Position numbers and translations under genes: made by a program. Below, in pieces: positions 18,064-26,466 of a stretch of 64,000 nucleotides of DNA. Below the pieces are notes generated by a model, which made no database searches, was not told the origin of the DNA, and saw only the letters and a program-made list of their open reading frames with translations. How positions within the stretch are numbered: position 1 is the first letter of the stretch; the number at the start of each line of letters is the position of its first letter. Location of the stretch: positions 1-64,000 of the forward strand of contig URNX01000007.1 of the NCBI GenBank assembly GCA_900549415.1, given 5' to 3'. The DNA is from an uncultured bacterium. GTDB lineage: Bacteria > Verrucomicrobiota > Lentisphaeria > Victivallales > UBA1829.

Positions 18064-18859
18064 GGATCTGCTTCACTTTCGCTAGAAGAGTCTTGACATC
18101 ATCGAGGCGGATGGAGTTGGGGCCGTCGGAGAGAGCTTTGTCCGGATCCGGGTGAACTTCCATGAAAATGGCGTCGATTCCAACCGCCGCCGCGGCGCGG
18201 CTGAGAGCAGGGATAAACTGACGCTGTCCGCCGGAGCAGGTGCCGAGCCCGCCGGGAAGCTGAACCGAATGCGTGGCGTCAAAAACGACAGGAACATTGA
18301 ATTCCCGCATGGTCTGAAGTCCGCGGAAATCAACGGTGAGATTGTGGTATCCGAACGTAGTTCCGCGCTCGGTGAGCATGATACCGGAGCAGTTCGCCTG
18401 TTCCAGCTTTTTGACGACGCCCGCCATGTCTTCGGGCGCGAGAAACTGTCCTTTTTTGACGTTGACGGGAAGCCCCGTCTGCGCCGCTGCAACAAGCAGA
18501 TCGGTCTGACGGCAGAGGAACGCAGGAATCTGGAGGAGATCGACGACTTCCGCGGCTTTGCGGGCCTGTTCCGGTTCATGAATATCTGTAACGACGGGAA
18601 CGCCGATCTGTTCTTTCACCGTTTTCAGAATTTCAAGTCCTTTTTCAAGTCCTGGACCGCGATAGGAGGTTATGGAAGAGCGGTTCGCCTTATCGAATGA
18701 AGCTTTGAAGATATATCCGAGCCCCAGTTCACGGCAGATTTCTTTCATCTTTCCGGCAACTTCGAGGCAGAGTTCAAGCGATTCCGCAACGCACGGTCCG
18801 GCGAGAACAGCGAGCTTTCCGGCTCCGATTTCCACATCAGCAATGTTTACTGTCCGCAT
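18050..18859 (-). CDS. kdsA: 3-deoxy-8-phosphooctulonate synthase
   Basis: The 269-residue enzyme condenses phosphoenolpyruvate with arabinose-5-phosphate to Kdo-8-phosphate. Family signatures are LAGPCVAES, FKASFDKANRSS, SYRGPGLEKGL, VTDIHEP, IPAFLCRQTDLL and MLTERGTTFGY. The in-frame ATG at 18931 would add 24 residues unrelated to KdsA; 18859 is chosen because it follows AAAGGA and matches the normal N-terminus. A TATAAT lies in the leader near 18879 but no matching -35 is clear. It is first in the kds-lpt operon. Confidence 0.95.
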   Translation of the reverse strand: MRTVNIADVEIGAGKLAVLAGPCVAESLELCLEVAGKMKEICRELGLGYIFKASFDKANRSSITSYRGPGLEKGLEILKTVKEQIGVPVVTDIHEPEQARKAAEVVDLLQIPAFLCRQTDLLVAAAQTGLPVNVKKGQFLAPEDMAGVVKKLEQANCSGIMLTERGTTFGYHNLTVDFRGLQTMREFNVPVVFDATHSVQLPGGLGTCSGGQRQFIPALSRAAAAVGIDAIFMEVHPDPDKALSDGPNSIRLDDVKTLLAKVKQIHDIA

Positions 18860-18952
18860 GAAAAATCCTTTGTTGAAAAAATTATAGACAATATCATACG
18901 GTAATATAGAACCTTTTTTGCAGAAACGCAAGGAGGTTTTTCAAAAACATGC

Positions 18953-18980
18953 TTGAATATTGCATAAAATACTGTATTTT
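18953..18980 (+). promoter_or_regulatory. sigma-70 promoter for the aminotransferase
   Basis: TTGAAT (18953-18958), a 16-base spacer and TATTTT (18975-18980), about 32 bases before the ATG at 19013, with GAAGGAA as ribosome site. Confidence 0.6.
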
Positions 18981-19012
18981 AAAAAGAAAAATTTCAAAGA
19001 AGGAATGATCTC

Positions 19013-20203
19013 ATGAGTCTTGTTACAGAACAGGTCAACGGCTTCATGGCAAATTCTTCCTGGATCCGGAAGATGTTTGAAGCGGGAATTGAACTCAAAA
19101 AGAAATACGGAAACGATGCAGTCTGCGACTTCAGTCTGGGCAACCCCGACCTTCCGCCGCCGGCGACGGTCAAACAGGCGCTTTTCGGAATCGCGGAAAA
19201 GGCGGATCAGCCGTTCTCGCTCGGCTACATGCCGAACGCCGGTTTCGCAGACGTCCGCGAAATTGTCGCGAAGAAGATTACGGAAGAACAGAAGACTCCG
19301 ATTTCCGGTTCGCATGTCATCATGTCCTGCGGTGCGGCGGGCGGACTCAATGCGCTGTTCCGCGCGATTCTGACGCCGGGCAGCGAGGTGATCTGTCCCT
19401 CTCCGTACTTTGTGGAATACGGTTTTTATGCGGGCAACTTCGGCGGCAAGCTGGTTCCTGTTCCCTCAAAAGACTTCACATTCGAACTGGATGTCGATGC
19501 TCTGATCGCCGCAGTCACACCGCGTACCCGCGCCGTGATTCTGAACTCGCCGCACAACCCGACGGGACAGATTTACTCACGCCGCGAGTTGGATGTTTTC
19601 GGTGCGCGTCTCGCGGAAGCCGCACGTAAAAACAACACGGAAATCTGCCTGATTGCCGATGAGCCGTACCGTTTCCTGAATTTCGACAATGTCGAAATTC
19701 CGTCGCTCTTCTCCGTCTATGCGAACAGCGTGGTGATTGGTTCCTACTCCAAGAATCTCTCGCTCGCGGGAGAACGTATCGGCTATGTCGCAGTGAACCC
19801 CGCGATGCCCTGCGCGGAAGAACTGATCCGTGCGGTGACTCTGACGACGCGTATTCTCGGTTATGTGAATGCGCCGACCGTTGCACAGCAGATTCTGAAA
19901 TCCTGCATTGATTCGCAGGTCGATCTGAACATCTACCGCGAGCGCCGCGCCGCCATGGCGAAGGTGCTGGACGACGCCGGAATCGAATACACGATGCCGC
20001 GCGGTGCCTTCTACTTCTTCCCGCGTTCCCCGCTCGCGGATGAAAGCAAGTTCATCGAAAAACTGGTTGAAGAACGGATTCTTGCGGTTCCCGGACGCGG
20101 CTTCGGCTGTCCCGGTTACATCCGTCTTGCGTTCTGCGTAAGCAAAGAGATTATCGAGCGCTCCGCAGAGGGATTCAAGCGGGCTGTCAGAAACTGCAAA
20201 TAA
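19013..20203 (+). CDS. class I/II PLP-dependent aminotransferase
   Basis: The 396-residue fold type I aminotransferase shows NSPHNPTGQ (PLP phosphate contact), IADEPYRF (Asp holding the pyridine nitrogen), SYSKNLSLAGERIGY (Schiff-base lysine) and the carboxylate-binding arginine near YIRLAF. The start (VNGFMANSSWIRKMFEAGIELKK) is characteristic of a subgroup usually annotated only as aminotransferase, often with aspartate or aromatic substrates. The specific substrate is not evident. It is a single-gene unit with its own promoter and a strong terminator. Confidence 0.92.
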   Translation: MSLVTEQVNGFMANSSWIRKMFEAGIELKKKYGNDAVCDFSLGNPDLPPPATVKQALFGIAEKADQPFSLGYMPNAGFADVREIVAKKITEEQKTPISGSHVIMSCGAAGGLNALFRAILTPGSEVICPSPYFVEYGFYAGNFGGKLVPVPSKDFTFELDVDALIAAVTPRTRAVILNSPHNPTGQIYSRRELDVFGARLAEAARKNNTEICLIADEPYRFLNFDNVEIPSLFSVYANSVVIGSYSKNLSLAGERIGYVAVNPAMPCAEELIRAVTLTTRILGYVNAPTVAQQILKSCIDSQVDLNIYRERRAAMAKVLDDAGIEYTMPRGAFYFFPRSPLADESKFIEKLVEERILAVPGRGFGCPGYIRLAFCVSKEIIERSAEGFKRAVRNCK

Positions 20204-20225
20204 GCGCTTCTCCGAAAAACATAAA

Positions 20226-20270
20226 CGCCGCCGGAACGGATTTGGATCCAGTTCCGGCGGCGCTTTTTTT
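20226..20270 (+). terminator. rho-independent terminator, probably bidirectional
   Basis: A perfect 12-base stem, CGCCGCCGGAAC (20226-20237) with GTTCCGGCGGCG (20251-20262), is followed by a run of seven T. On the minus strand the hairpin is followed by TTTATGTTTTT, so it may also stop the DUF362 transcript. Confidence 0.93.
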
Positions 20271-20286
20271 GACACACAGAATTTTA

Positions 20287-21396
20287 TCAGATCGTCACAA
20301 GTTCGTATTCGCGCGTTCCGAGTCCGATTTTGACTGCATGGTCAAGCTGAAGCTCCCAGTTTGTTTCGGGAGAAACATCCTTGAAGTGGTCGTGGTGATG
20401 ATCGCCATGTTCCGCAAGGACGCTGTCCGCAAGCGGTTTCTGGCGGTTCACCGCATCCGCACACGCCTGATCCAGAGCAACAGGGTCGAACGAAGCGAAC
20501 ATTCCGATATTCGGGACAATCGGGACGTCGTTTTCAGGGTGGCAGTCACAGTACGGAGAGACGTCCATCACAAGACTGATATGGAACTGCGGACGGCCGT
20601 GGACAACCGCGAGCGCGTATTCCGCCATCTTCTTGTCGAGCAGTCCCTGTTCCTGTCCCCGTGACGGTTCAATGGCGTCTTTCGGACAGACTCCGATGCA
20701 GCGTCCGCAGCCGACGCACCTGTTGTGGTCGATCGACGCTTTTCCGCCGGTGAAGGTCGGGGCGCCATGCGCGCAGATTTTCGCGCAATTGTGACAGCCG
20801 ACGCAGAGTTCCTGTTTGACAGTCGGTTTGCCGTCGCAGTGCTGTTCCATTTTTCCGGCGCGGGAGCCGCAGCCCATGCCGATGTTCTTGAGTGCGCCGC
20901 CGAAACCGGTCATTTCGTGTCCCTTGAAATGATTCAGGGAGATGAAAATGTCGGCGTCCATGATGGCGCGTCCGATTTTCGCCTCTTTGACGTATTCTCC
21001 GTTCGGGACGGGGACGGCGACGTCATCGGTTCCCTTGAGACCGTCGCCGATGATGATGTGGCATCCGGTCGTGTAGGGCGTGAAACCGTTGCGGTAGGCT
21101 GTTTCGATATGTTCCAGCGCATGTTTGCGGGAACCGACGTAAAGGGTGTTGCAGTCGGTCAGGAACGGATGGCCTCCGAGTTTTTTCACTTCTTCCGCAA
21201 CGACCCGGGCGAAGTTCGGGCGGACGAATGAGAGATTTCCCGCTTCACCGAAGTGGATTTTAATTGCGGCGAAACGGTCTTTGAAATCAATCCGTTCGAT
21301 TCCGGCCTTGCGCATGAGACACTGGAGCTTGGTGAGCAGATTGTCGCCGAACGCCTTGACACGCATGCTGGTGAAATAGACTTTCGCTTTTTCCAT
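20287..21396 (-). CDS. DUF362 protein with two [4Fe-4S] ferredoxin clusters
   Basis: The 369-residue protein begins with the DUF362 domain (KVYFTSMRV, IKIHFGEAGN, FLTDCNTLY, ISLNHFKGHEMTGFGGALKNIGMG) and then has a dicluster ferredoxin insert, CVGCHNCAKIC and CVGCGRCIGVCPKD, before a final DUF362 segment. Such proteins are annotated as Fe-S cluster proteins; their reaction is not known to me. The ATG at 21396 is preferred over 21402 and 21438 because AAGGAGGA then has correct spacing. It stands alone between terminators. Confidence 0.9.
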   Translation of the reverse strand: MEKAKVYFTSMRVKAFGDNLLTKLQCLMRKAGIERIDFKDRFAAIKIHFGEAGNLSFVRPNFARVVAEEVKKLGGHPFLTDCNTLYVGSRKHALEHIETAYRNGFTPYTTGCHIIIGDGLKGTDDVAVPVPNGEYVKEAKIGRAIMDADIFISLNHFKGHEMTGFGGALKNIGMGCGSRAGKMEQHCDGKPTVKQELCVGCHNCAKICAHGAPTFTGGKASIDHNRCVGCGRCIGVCPKDAIEPSRGQEQGLLDKKMAEYALAVVHGRPQFHISLVMDVSPYCDCHPENDVPIVPNIGMFASFDPVALDQACADAVNRQKPLADSVLAEHGDHHHDHFKDVSPETNWELQLDHAVKIGLGTREYELVTI

Positions 21397-21415
21397 CTGC
21401 ATTCCTCCTTGATAT

Positions 21416-21457
21416 GAAAAAGCGCCATACCGGAACATTTCTGATCCGATATGGCGC
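21416..21457 (-). terminator. rho-independent terminator of the groES-groEL operon
   Basis: A 13-base stem with one mismatch pairs 21422-21434 (GCGCCATACCGGA) with 21445-21457 (TCCGATATGGCGC). On the minus strand it is followed by TTTTTC. Confidence 0.85.
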
Positions 21458-21495
21458 GTGTTACACGAAAGGGTCGACTTCCTGTGCGGGATGAA

Positions 21496-23148
21496 TTACA
21501 TCATGCCGCCCATTCCGCCCATACCTCCCATGCCGCCCATTCCGCCTTCCGGCATGGCGGGCGCCTTCTTCTCTTCCGGTGCATCGGTGATGAGGCACTC
21601 GGTGGTGAGGAGAAGTCCGGAGATGGAAGCCGCGTTCTGGAGAGCGGAGCGTGTGACCTTCTTCGGGTCGATGATACCGGCCTTGAGCATGTCGACATAT
21701 TCGCCGGTCGCGATGTTGAAGCCGTCATTGTCTTTGCCCGCGAGGACTTCCTTGACGATGACGCTGCCTTCGTAGCCGCCGTTGGAAGCGAGCGTGCGGA
21801 GGGGCTCTTCAATTGCGCGGAGGATGATGTCAACACCGACAGCCTCGTCGCCTGTGAGGTTGAGAGCTCTTGCAGCGCTGGAAGCGCGGAGCAGAGCGAC
21901 ACCGCCGCCCGGGACGATACCTTCGTCGACAGCAGCTCTGGTTGCGTGGAGAGCATCCTCGACGCGGGCTTTCTTTTCCTTCATTTCGACTTCGGTCGCG
22001 GCACCGACGTTGATGACGGCAACGCCGCCTGCGAGTTTTGCCAGACGTTCCTGGAGTTTCTCGCGATCGTAGTCGCTGGTGGTCTCTTCGATCTGCTTGC
22101 GGATCTGGTTGACGCGTGCGAGGATCGCGGAGGTTTCACCGGCGCCTTCGACGATAGTGGTGTTCTCTTTGTCAACGGTGACGCGTTTTGCGCGGCCGAG
22201 CTGTTCGAGCTTGACAGAGTCGAGCTTGATGCCGAGATCTTCGGAGATGTAGGTTCCGCCCGTGAGGATCGCAATATCCTGGAGCATGGCTTTTCTGCGG
22301 TCGCCGAATCCCGGAGCCTTGACAGCGCAGACATTGAGGATGCCGCGCATCTTGTTGATGACGAGGGTTGCGAGAGCTTCGCCTTCAACATCTTCTGCGA
22401 TGATCAGCAGCGGCTTCTGGGTCTTGGCAACAGCCTGGAGAACCGGGAGCATGTCGTTGAGATTGCTGATTTTCTTTTCGTAGATGAGGATGTAAGCGTC
22501 ATCGAGCTGGCATTCCATGGCTTCCGCGTTGGAAACAAAGTACGGGGAGAGGTAGCCCTTGTCGAACTGCATGCCTTCGACAACGTCGAGGGTCGTTTCG
22601 ATGGTCTTGGCCTCTTCAACCGTGATGGTGCCGTCCTTGCCGACCTTGTCCATGGCGTCAGCGATGATTTTGCCGATTTCGGCATCGCCGTTCGCGGAGA
22701 TGGTGGCGACCTGAGCGACCTGCTCGGTCTCGGAAACGTCCTTTTTGATTTTGTCGAGTTCAGCGACGATTGCTGCAACAGCCTGGTCGATACCACGTTT
22801 CAGGGACATCGGATTTGCACCGGCTGTGACGTTCTTGAGTCCCTGCTTGAAGATAGCTTCCGCGAGAACGGTAGCGGTTGTGGTACCGTCACCGGCAATA
22901 TCGCTGGTCTTGCTGGCGACTTCGCGGACCATCTGAGCGCCCATGTTCTGGTAGGGGTTCTGGAGCTCGATTTCCTTTGCGACGCTGACACCGTCCTTGG
23001 TGATGGTCGGAGCGCCGAATTTCTTGTCGAGAACGACGTTGCGGCCTTTCGGTCCGAGCGTTGCCTTGACTGCGGCGCTGAGCTGCTCGACGCCGGAAAG
23101 AAGCTGACGACGTGCTTCGTCATTGAACAAAAGCTGTTTTGCTGCCAT
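21496..23148 (-). CDS. groL: chaperonin GroEL (Hsp60)
   Basis: The 550-residue chaperonin forms the double-ring folding chamber with GroES. It has the standard start (AAKQLLFNDEARRQLL), ATP-site GDGTTTATVLA, ATLGPKGRNV, the classical AAVEEGIVPGGG-equivalent (AAVDEGIVPGGGVALL) and a GGM-repeat tail. Full length and in canonical order behind groES, 41 bases apart. No sign of truncation or duplication. Confidence 0.98.
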   Translation of the reverse strand: MAAKQLLFNDEARRQLLSGVEQLSAAVKATLGPKGRNVVLDKKFGAPTITKDGVSVAKEIELQNPYQNMGAQMVREVASKTSDIAGDGTTTATVLAEAIFKQGLKNVTAGANPMSLKRGIDQAVAAIVAELDKIKKDVSETEQVAQVATISANGDAEIGKIIADAMDKVGKDGTITVEEAKTIETTLDVVEGMQFDKGYLSPYFVSNAEAMECQLDDAYILIYEKKISNLNDMLPVLQAVAKTQKPLLIIAEDVEGEALATLVINKMRGILNVCAVKAPGFGDRRKAMLQDIAILTGGTYISEDLGIKLDSVKLEQLGRAKRVTVDKENTTIVEGAGETSAILARVNQIRKQIEETTSDYDREKLQERLAKLAGGVAVINVGAATEVEMKEKKARVEDALHATRAAVDEGIVPGGGVALLRASSAARALNLTGDEAVGVDIILRAIEEPLRTLASNGGYEGSVIVKEVLAGKDNDGFNIATGEYVDMLKAGIIDPKKVTRSALQNAASISGLLLTTECLITDAPEEKKAPAMPEGGMGGMGGMGGMGGMM

Positions 23149-23189
23149 GATAAAAGTCTCCTGTAAATAGTGTTATTGAATGTTCAGGA

Positions 23190-23486
23190 TCAGCCGATGA
23201 CTGCGAGGATGTCGCTGGAGCTGACGATCTTGTAGGTCTCATCGTCATACTTGACTTCGGTGCCGCCGTACTTGCTGGTAAGAACGGTATCGCCGACCTT
23301 GACGTCGAACGGGATCTTGTTACCCTTGTCATCAAGTTTGCCGGTTCCGAGAGCCACAACTTTGGCTTCCTGCGGTTTTTCCTTAGCGGAATCGGGGATC
23401 AGAATTCCGCCTTTGACCTGTTCCTGGACTTCGATTGCCTGGACAAGCACTCTGTCGCCGAGGGGCTGAATTTTAACTGTGCTCAT
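23190..23486 (-). CDS. groS: co-chaperonin GroES (Hsp10)
   Basis: The 98-residue lid of GroEL has the family start PLGDRVLVQAIE, the mobile loop with GGILIPDSAKEKP, and the C-terminal strands SKYGGTEVKYDDETYKIV. AAGGAG precedes the ATG. I find no CIRCE inverted repeat in the 100 bases upstream, so HrcA control is not indicated here; nor is a clear promoter visible between the dnaK terminator and this gene. Confidence 0.97.
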   Translation of the reverse strand: MSTVKIQPLGDRVLVQAIEVQEQVKGGILIPDSAKEKPQEAKVVALGTGKLDDKGNKIPFDVKVGDTVLTSKYGGTEVKYDDETYKIVSSSDILAVIG

Positions 23487-23541
23487 TCAAAAACTCCTTC
23501 TTTTTGTTTTTGTATGTGTTTTGAGTTTTACAGTTTGCGTG

Positions 23542-23576
23542 AAAAACGCCGCCCGGAGGTTTCCCGCCGGGCGGCG
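23542..23576 (-). terminator. rho-independent terminator of dnaK
   Basis: A perfect 10-base GC stem pairs CGCCGCCCGG (23547-23556) with CCGGGCGGCG (23567-23576), with TTTTTC following on the minus strand. It begins 8 bases after the dnaK stop. Confidence 0.93.
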
Positions 23577-23583
23577 GATTGTC

Positions 23584-25497
23584 TTACTTGTCGTCGTCGA
23601 CGATTTCAGCGTCAACTACGCCGTCGTCATTTTTCTTGGCGCCAGCATCAGCGGCTCCGGCGTTCGGAGCACCCTGCGCACCGGCCTGATTTGCGGCCTG
23701 AGACTTGTAAATCTCTTCGCCGAACTTCATCAGACGCTCTTCGAGCTCTTTCATCGTCGCCTTCATGGCTTCGGTGTTGTCGTTCTTGATATCCGCTTTG
23801 AGTTTGTCAATGGATTCCTGAACGCTGCTCTTGGCTTCCGGAGAAAGCTTGTCGCCGAGATCCTTCAGCTGCTTTTCGGTCTGATAGACCATGGAGTCAG
23901 CTTTGTTCTTGACTTCGATTTTCTCTTTGGCTGCCTTGTCCTCGTTCTCGTGAGCCTTGGCGTCGTTGACCATCTTCTGAATCTCCTCTTCGGAGAGTCC
24001 GCTGCTGGCGGTGATGGTGATCTTCTGTTCCTTGCCGGTTCCGAGATCCTTTGCGGTAACACTCAGGATGCCGTTCGCGTCGATATCGAAGGTAACTTCG
24101 ATCTGCGGAACACCACGCGGAGCCGGGGCGATACCGTCGAGACGGAATCTGCCGATGGACTTGTTGTCCGCCGCCATATTGCGCTCGCCCTGGAGAACAT
24201 GAATGTCAACGGACGGCTGATTGTCTGCAGCGGTCGAGAAGACTTCGCTCTTCTTGGTCGGGATGGTCGTATTTCTGTCAATGAGCTTCGTCGTGACGCC
24301 GCCGAGGGTTTCAATACCGAGGGACAGCGGGGTGACGTCGAGCAGAACCACATCGTTGACTTCGCCGCCGAGCACGCCGCCCTGAATGGCTGCGCCTGCC
24401 GCAACGACTTCATCGGGGTTGACGCCCTTATGCGGCTCTCTTCCGAAGATCGTCTTTGCCATTTCCTGAGCCTTCGGCATTCTTGTCATGCCGCCGACGA
24501 GGATGACTTCGTTGATCTTGTCCTTGGAAACTCCCGAGTCGCGGACGCAGTTTTCGCAGGGACCGACGGTGCTCTGAAGCAGATCGTCGCAGAGTTCTTC
24601 AAGTTTTGCTCTCGTAAGAGTGATCTGAAGGTGAAGCGGACCGTTCTGGTTCATCGTGATGAACGGAAGGTTGATTTCCGAGCTCATGCTGGACGAAAGT
24701 TCGCATTTAGCCTTTTCAGCGGCCTCTTTCAGACGCTGGAGCGCCTGCGGGTCGTTACGGAGATCAACGCCGTTCTCCGCTTTGAAGGTTTCTGCGAGCC
24801 AGTTCACAACCTGGGTATCGAAGTCATCACCGCCGAGGTGGGTGTTGCCGTTTGTGGCTTTCACTTCGAACACGCCGTCGCCGATTTCGAGGATGGAGAT
24901 ATCGAAAGTACCGCCGCCGAGGTCGTACACAGCAATGGTCTCATCGGCGTTGCCCTTGTCGAGACCGTATGCGAGAGCGGCCGCGGTCGGCTCGTTCACG
25001 ATACGCTTGACATCAAGTCCGGCGATACGTCCGGCGTCTTTCGTCGCCTGACGCTGACTGTCGTTGAAGTAAGCCGGAACAGTGATGACCGCTTCGGTGA
25101 TTTTCTCGCCGAGGAATGCTTCCGCATCGTTTTTCAGTTTCTGAAGAATCATAGCGGAGATTTCCGGCGGAGAGTAGTGCTTTCCTCCGGCAACGACTTC
25201 GACGTCGCCGTTCTTGGCTTCCGCGAGTTCGTAGGGAACACGCTTTGCATCTTCCTGAGCTTCACTGAACTTACGTCCCATGAAACGTTTGATCGAGAAG
25301 ATTGTGTTTTTCGGGTTCGTCACGGCCTGACGTTTTGCAGTCTGACCGACCAGACGTTCACCGGTCTTTGTGAATGCAACGATTGAAGGAGTCGTGTTGG
25401 CGCCTTCCGCATTCGGAATAATTTTAAATTTGCCCTGATCCATAACAGCCATGCAGCTGTTCGTAGTTCCGAGGTCAATTCCAAGTATCTTTCCCAT
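23584..25497 (-). CDS. dnaK: chaperone DnaK (Hsp70)
   Basis: The 637-residue Hsp70 shows IDLGTTNSCMAV, AYFNDSQRQATKDAG, VYDLGGGTFDIS, ILVGGMTRMP-type motif (EVILVGGMTRMP), the linker VLLDVTPLSLGIETLGG and an acidic/alanine C-terminus ending VDAEIVDDDK. The open frame extends to 25620, but the ATG at 25497 matches the universal DnaK start and follows AGGAAAGGG. Neither grpE nor dnaJ is adjacent. No CIRCE element is visible; instead a sigma-54-like element lies in the leader. Confidence 0.98.
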   Translation of the reverse strand: MGKILGIDLGTTNSCMAVMDQGKFKIIPNAEGANTTPSIVAFTKTGERLVGQTAKRQAVTNPKNTIFSIKRFMGRKFSEAQEDAKRVPYELAEAKNGDVEVVAGGKHYSPPEISAMILQKLKNDAEAFLGEKITEAVITVPAYFNDSQRQATKDAGRIAGLDVKRIVNEPTAAALAYGLDKGNADETIAVYDLGGGTFDISILEIGDGVFEVKATNGNTHLGGDDFDTQVVNWLAETFKAENGVDLRNDPQALQRLKEAAEKAKCELSSSMSSEINLPFITMNQNGPLHLQITLTRAKLEELCDDLLQSTVGPCENCVRDSGVSKDKINEVILVGGMTRMPKAQEMAKTIFGREPHKGVNPDEVVAAGAAIQGGVLGGEVNDVVLLDVTPLSLGIETLGGVTTKLIDRNTTIPTKKSEVFSTAADNQPSVDIHVLQGERNMAADNKSIGRFRLDGIAPAPRGVPQIEVTFDIDANGILSVTAKDLGTGKEQKITITASSGLSEEEIQKMVNDAKAHENEDKAAKEKIEVKNKADSMVYQTEKQLKDLGDKLSPEAKSSVQESIDKLKADIKNDNTEAMKATMKELEERLMKFGEEIYKSQAANQAGAQGAPNAGAADAGAKKNDDGVVDAEIVDDDK

Positions 25498-25554
25498 AGT
25501 AGCAAGCCCTTTCCTGTTTTTTATTTTTTTCTGTTTGCTTGACGACTGGAACTG

Positions 25555-25572
25555 TAGCAATACTGATGCCAA
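25555..25572 (-). promoter_or_regulatory. putative sigma-54 (-24/-12) promoter for dnaK
   Basis: On the minus strand TTGGCATCAGTATTGCTA places GG (25570-25569) and GC (25558-25557) exactly 10 bases apart, matching the TTGGCAC-N5-TTGC consensus at all but one core base. The predicted start of transcription would give a leader near 50 bases. Confidence 0.45.
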
Positions 25573-25605
25573 CTTTTTTGAAAAAGCTGTTTTACACTCG
25601 AAAAA

Positions 25606-25643
25606 TATTTTACCCGGCATGTTTCAGGCGTGTCTCAGCCGGG
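25606..25643 (-). terminator. possible terminator of the esterase-hydrolase unit
   Basis: Short stem CCCGGC (25613-25618) with GCCGGG (25638-25643) and a 19-base loop, followed on the minus strand by the AT-rich TAAAATATTTTT. The stem is short, so this is a weak call. Confidence 0.35.
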
Positions 25644-25673
25644 CATCTGTGCGGGCATGTGTGACATAATGTG

Positions 25674-26462
25674 TCAATGTGTCACACTTTCAAACAGTTC
25701 AAAGTAGCGGCGTCCCAGTTCGCGGGCGGAGCGGGCGTTGAAATGAAGTCTGTCGCCGCGGTGAACCAGACCTGCGGAAGAGGCGACACGGACAAGCTCC
25801 AGCTCTTCAGAAAGCTCATGCATGATTCCGTTGATGCCGGGAACGTTTTTCTGGATATTCTCTTCGTAGAAATCACCAAGTTCGCCGAGGAGGAAGGGGA
25901 CTCCGTTCAGATTCAGATCACGGCGGAAGTTCGCGATGACCGTGCGCAAATCCTCTTTGTAGCTCCGTGTGCCGCGGTGCGCATCTGTCTCTCCCTGATG
26001 CCAGAGAACGCAGACGATTTCCCCGTATTTCATTGCTTCGCGGGCGGCGCGAACGGCATCATCATACGGATGATTTCCAGCATCCCACGGGTCGACGCCG
26101 CCGGGGAGCCATGCGACGACTGGAGTTCCGCCGATTGCAGTCGGAATGAGACCGATCGGACGGTTCGGAAAGCGCTCATGGAAGAGTTTTGCAAACGTGC
26201 GGCCGGGACCGACGCCGCGCACTGTCATGCCCTCTCCGGGAATGGGATTGTCCCACGGATCGGGCGAACTCATACGTTCGTCTGCGGCGGAGAAACAGCC
26301 GACCATGCTGCGGTCGCGCGTGACCGGCTCAATCGCCGGATACCACTTTCCATGGCGGAAAACTTCTACATTTTCAATGGGCTCAAGATCCTCAGGCGAG
26401 GCGACATCGCGCCCCGCCATGTTGGATTGTCCGGCAAGAAGAATCAGCTGTTTTTTCTCCAT
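25674..26462 (-). CDS. sialate O-acetylesterase domain (SASA) hydrolase
   Basis: This 262-residue SGNH-type esterase matches the sialate O-acetylesterase domain: LLAGQSNMAGRD supplies the catalytic serine block, TAIGGTPV the glycine, and VLWHQGETDA the later family motif; RLHFNARSARELG near the end holds the catalytic histidine. It would remove acetyl groups from sialic acids or other acetylated glycans. No signal peptide is seen, so it appears cytoplasmic. It begins 4 bases after the stop of the giant hydrolase, so the two act from one transcript. Confidence 0.88.
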   Translation of the reverse strand: MEKKQLILLAGQSNMAGRDVASPEDLEPIENVEVFRHGKWYPAIEPVTRDRSMVGCFSAADERMSSPDPWDNPIPGEGMTVRGVGPGRTFAKLFHERFPNRPIGLIPTAIGGTPVVAWLPGGVDPWDAGNHPYDDAVRAAREAMKYGEIVCVLWHQGETDAHRGTRSYKEDLRTVIANFRRDLNLNGVPFLLGELGDFYEENIQKNVPGINGIMHELSEELELVRVASSAGLVHRGDRLHFNARSARELGRRYFELFESVTH

Positions 26463-26466
26463 TTTC

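Noticed and set aside
21451..23166. 571-codon open frame antisense to groEL
   Set aside because: Composition mirrors groEL codons (Asp/Glu/Val-rich with no fold pattern); groEL itself is certain.
23487..23546. CIRCE operator before groES
   Set aside because: No TTAGCACTC-N9-GAGTGCTAA-like repeat is present here or upstream of dnaK.
23479..25386. Long open frame (635 codons) antisense to dnaK on the plus strand
   Set aside because: It is the mirror frame produced by dnaK codon bias, a well-known artefact; no ribosome site and no family resemblance.
25660..25690. GTGTGACA...TGTCACAC inverted repeat at the esterase 3' end
   Set aside because: Arm spacing does not fit a CRP-type site and no T run follows for a terminator; left as incidental.
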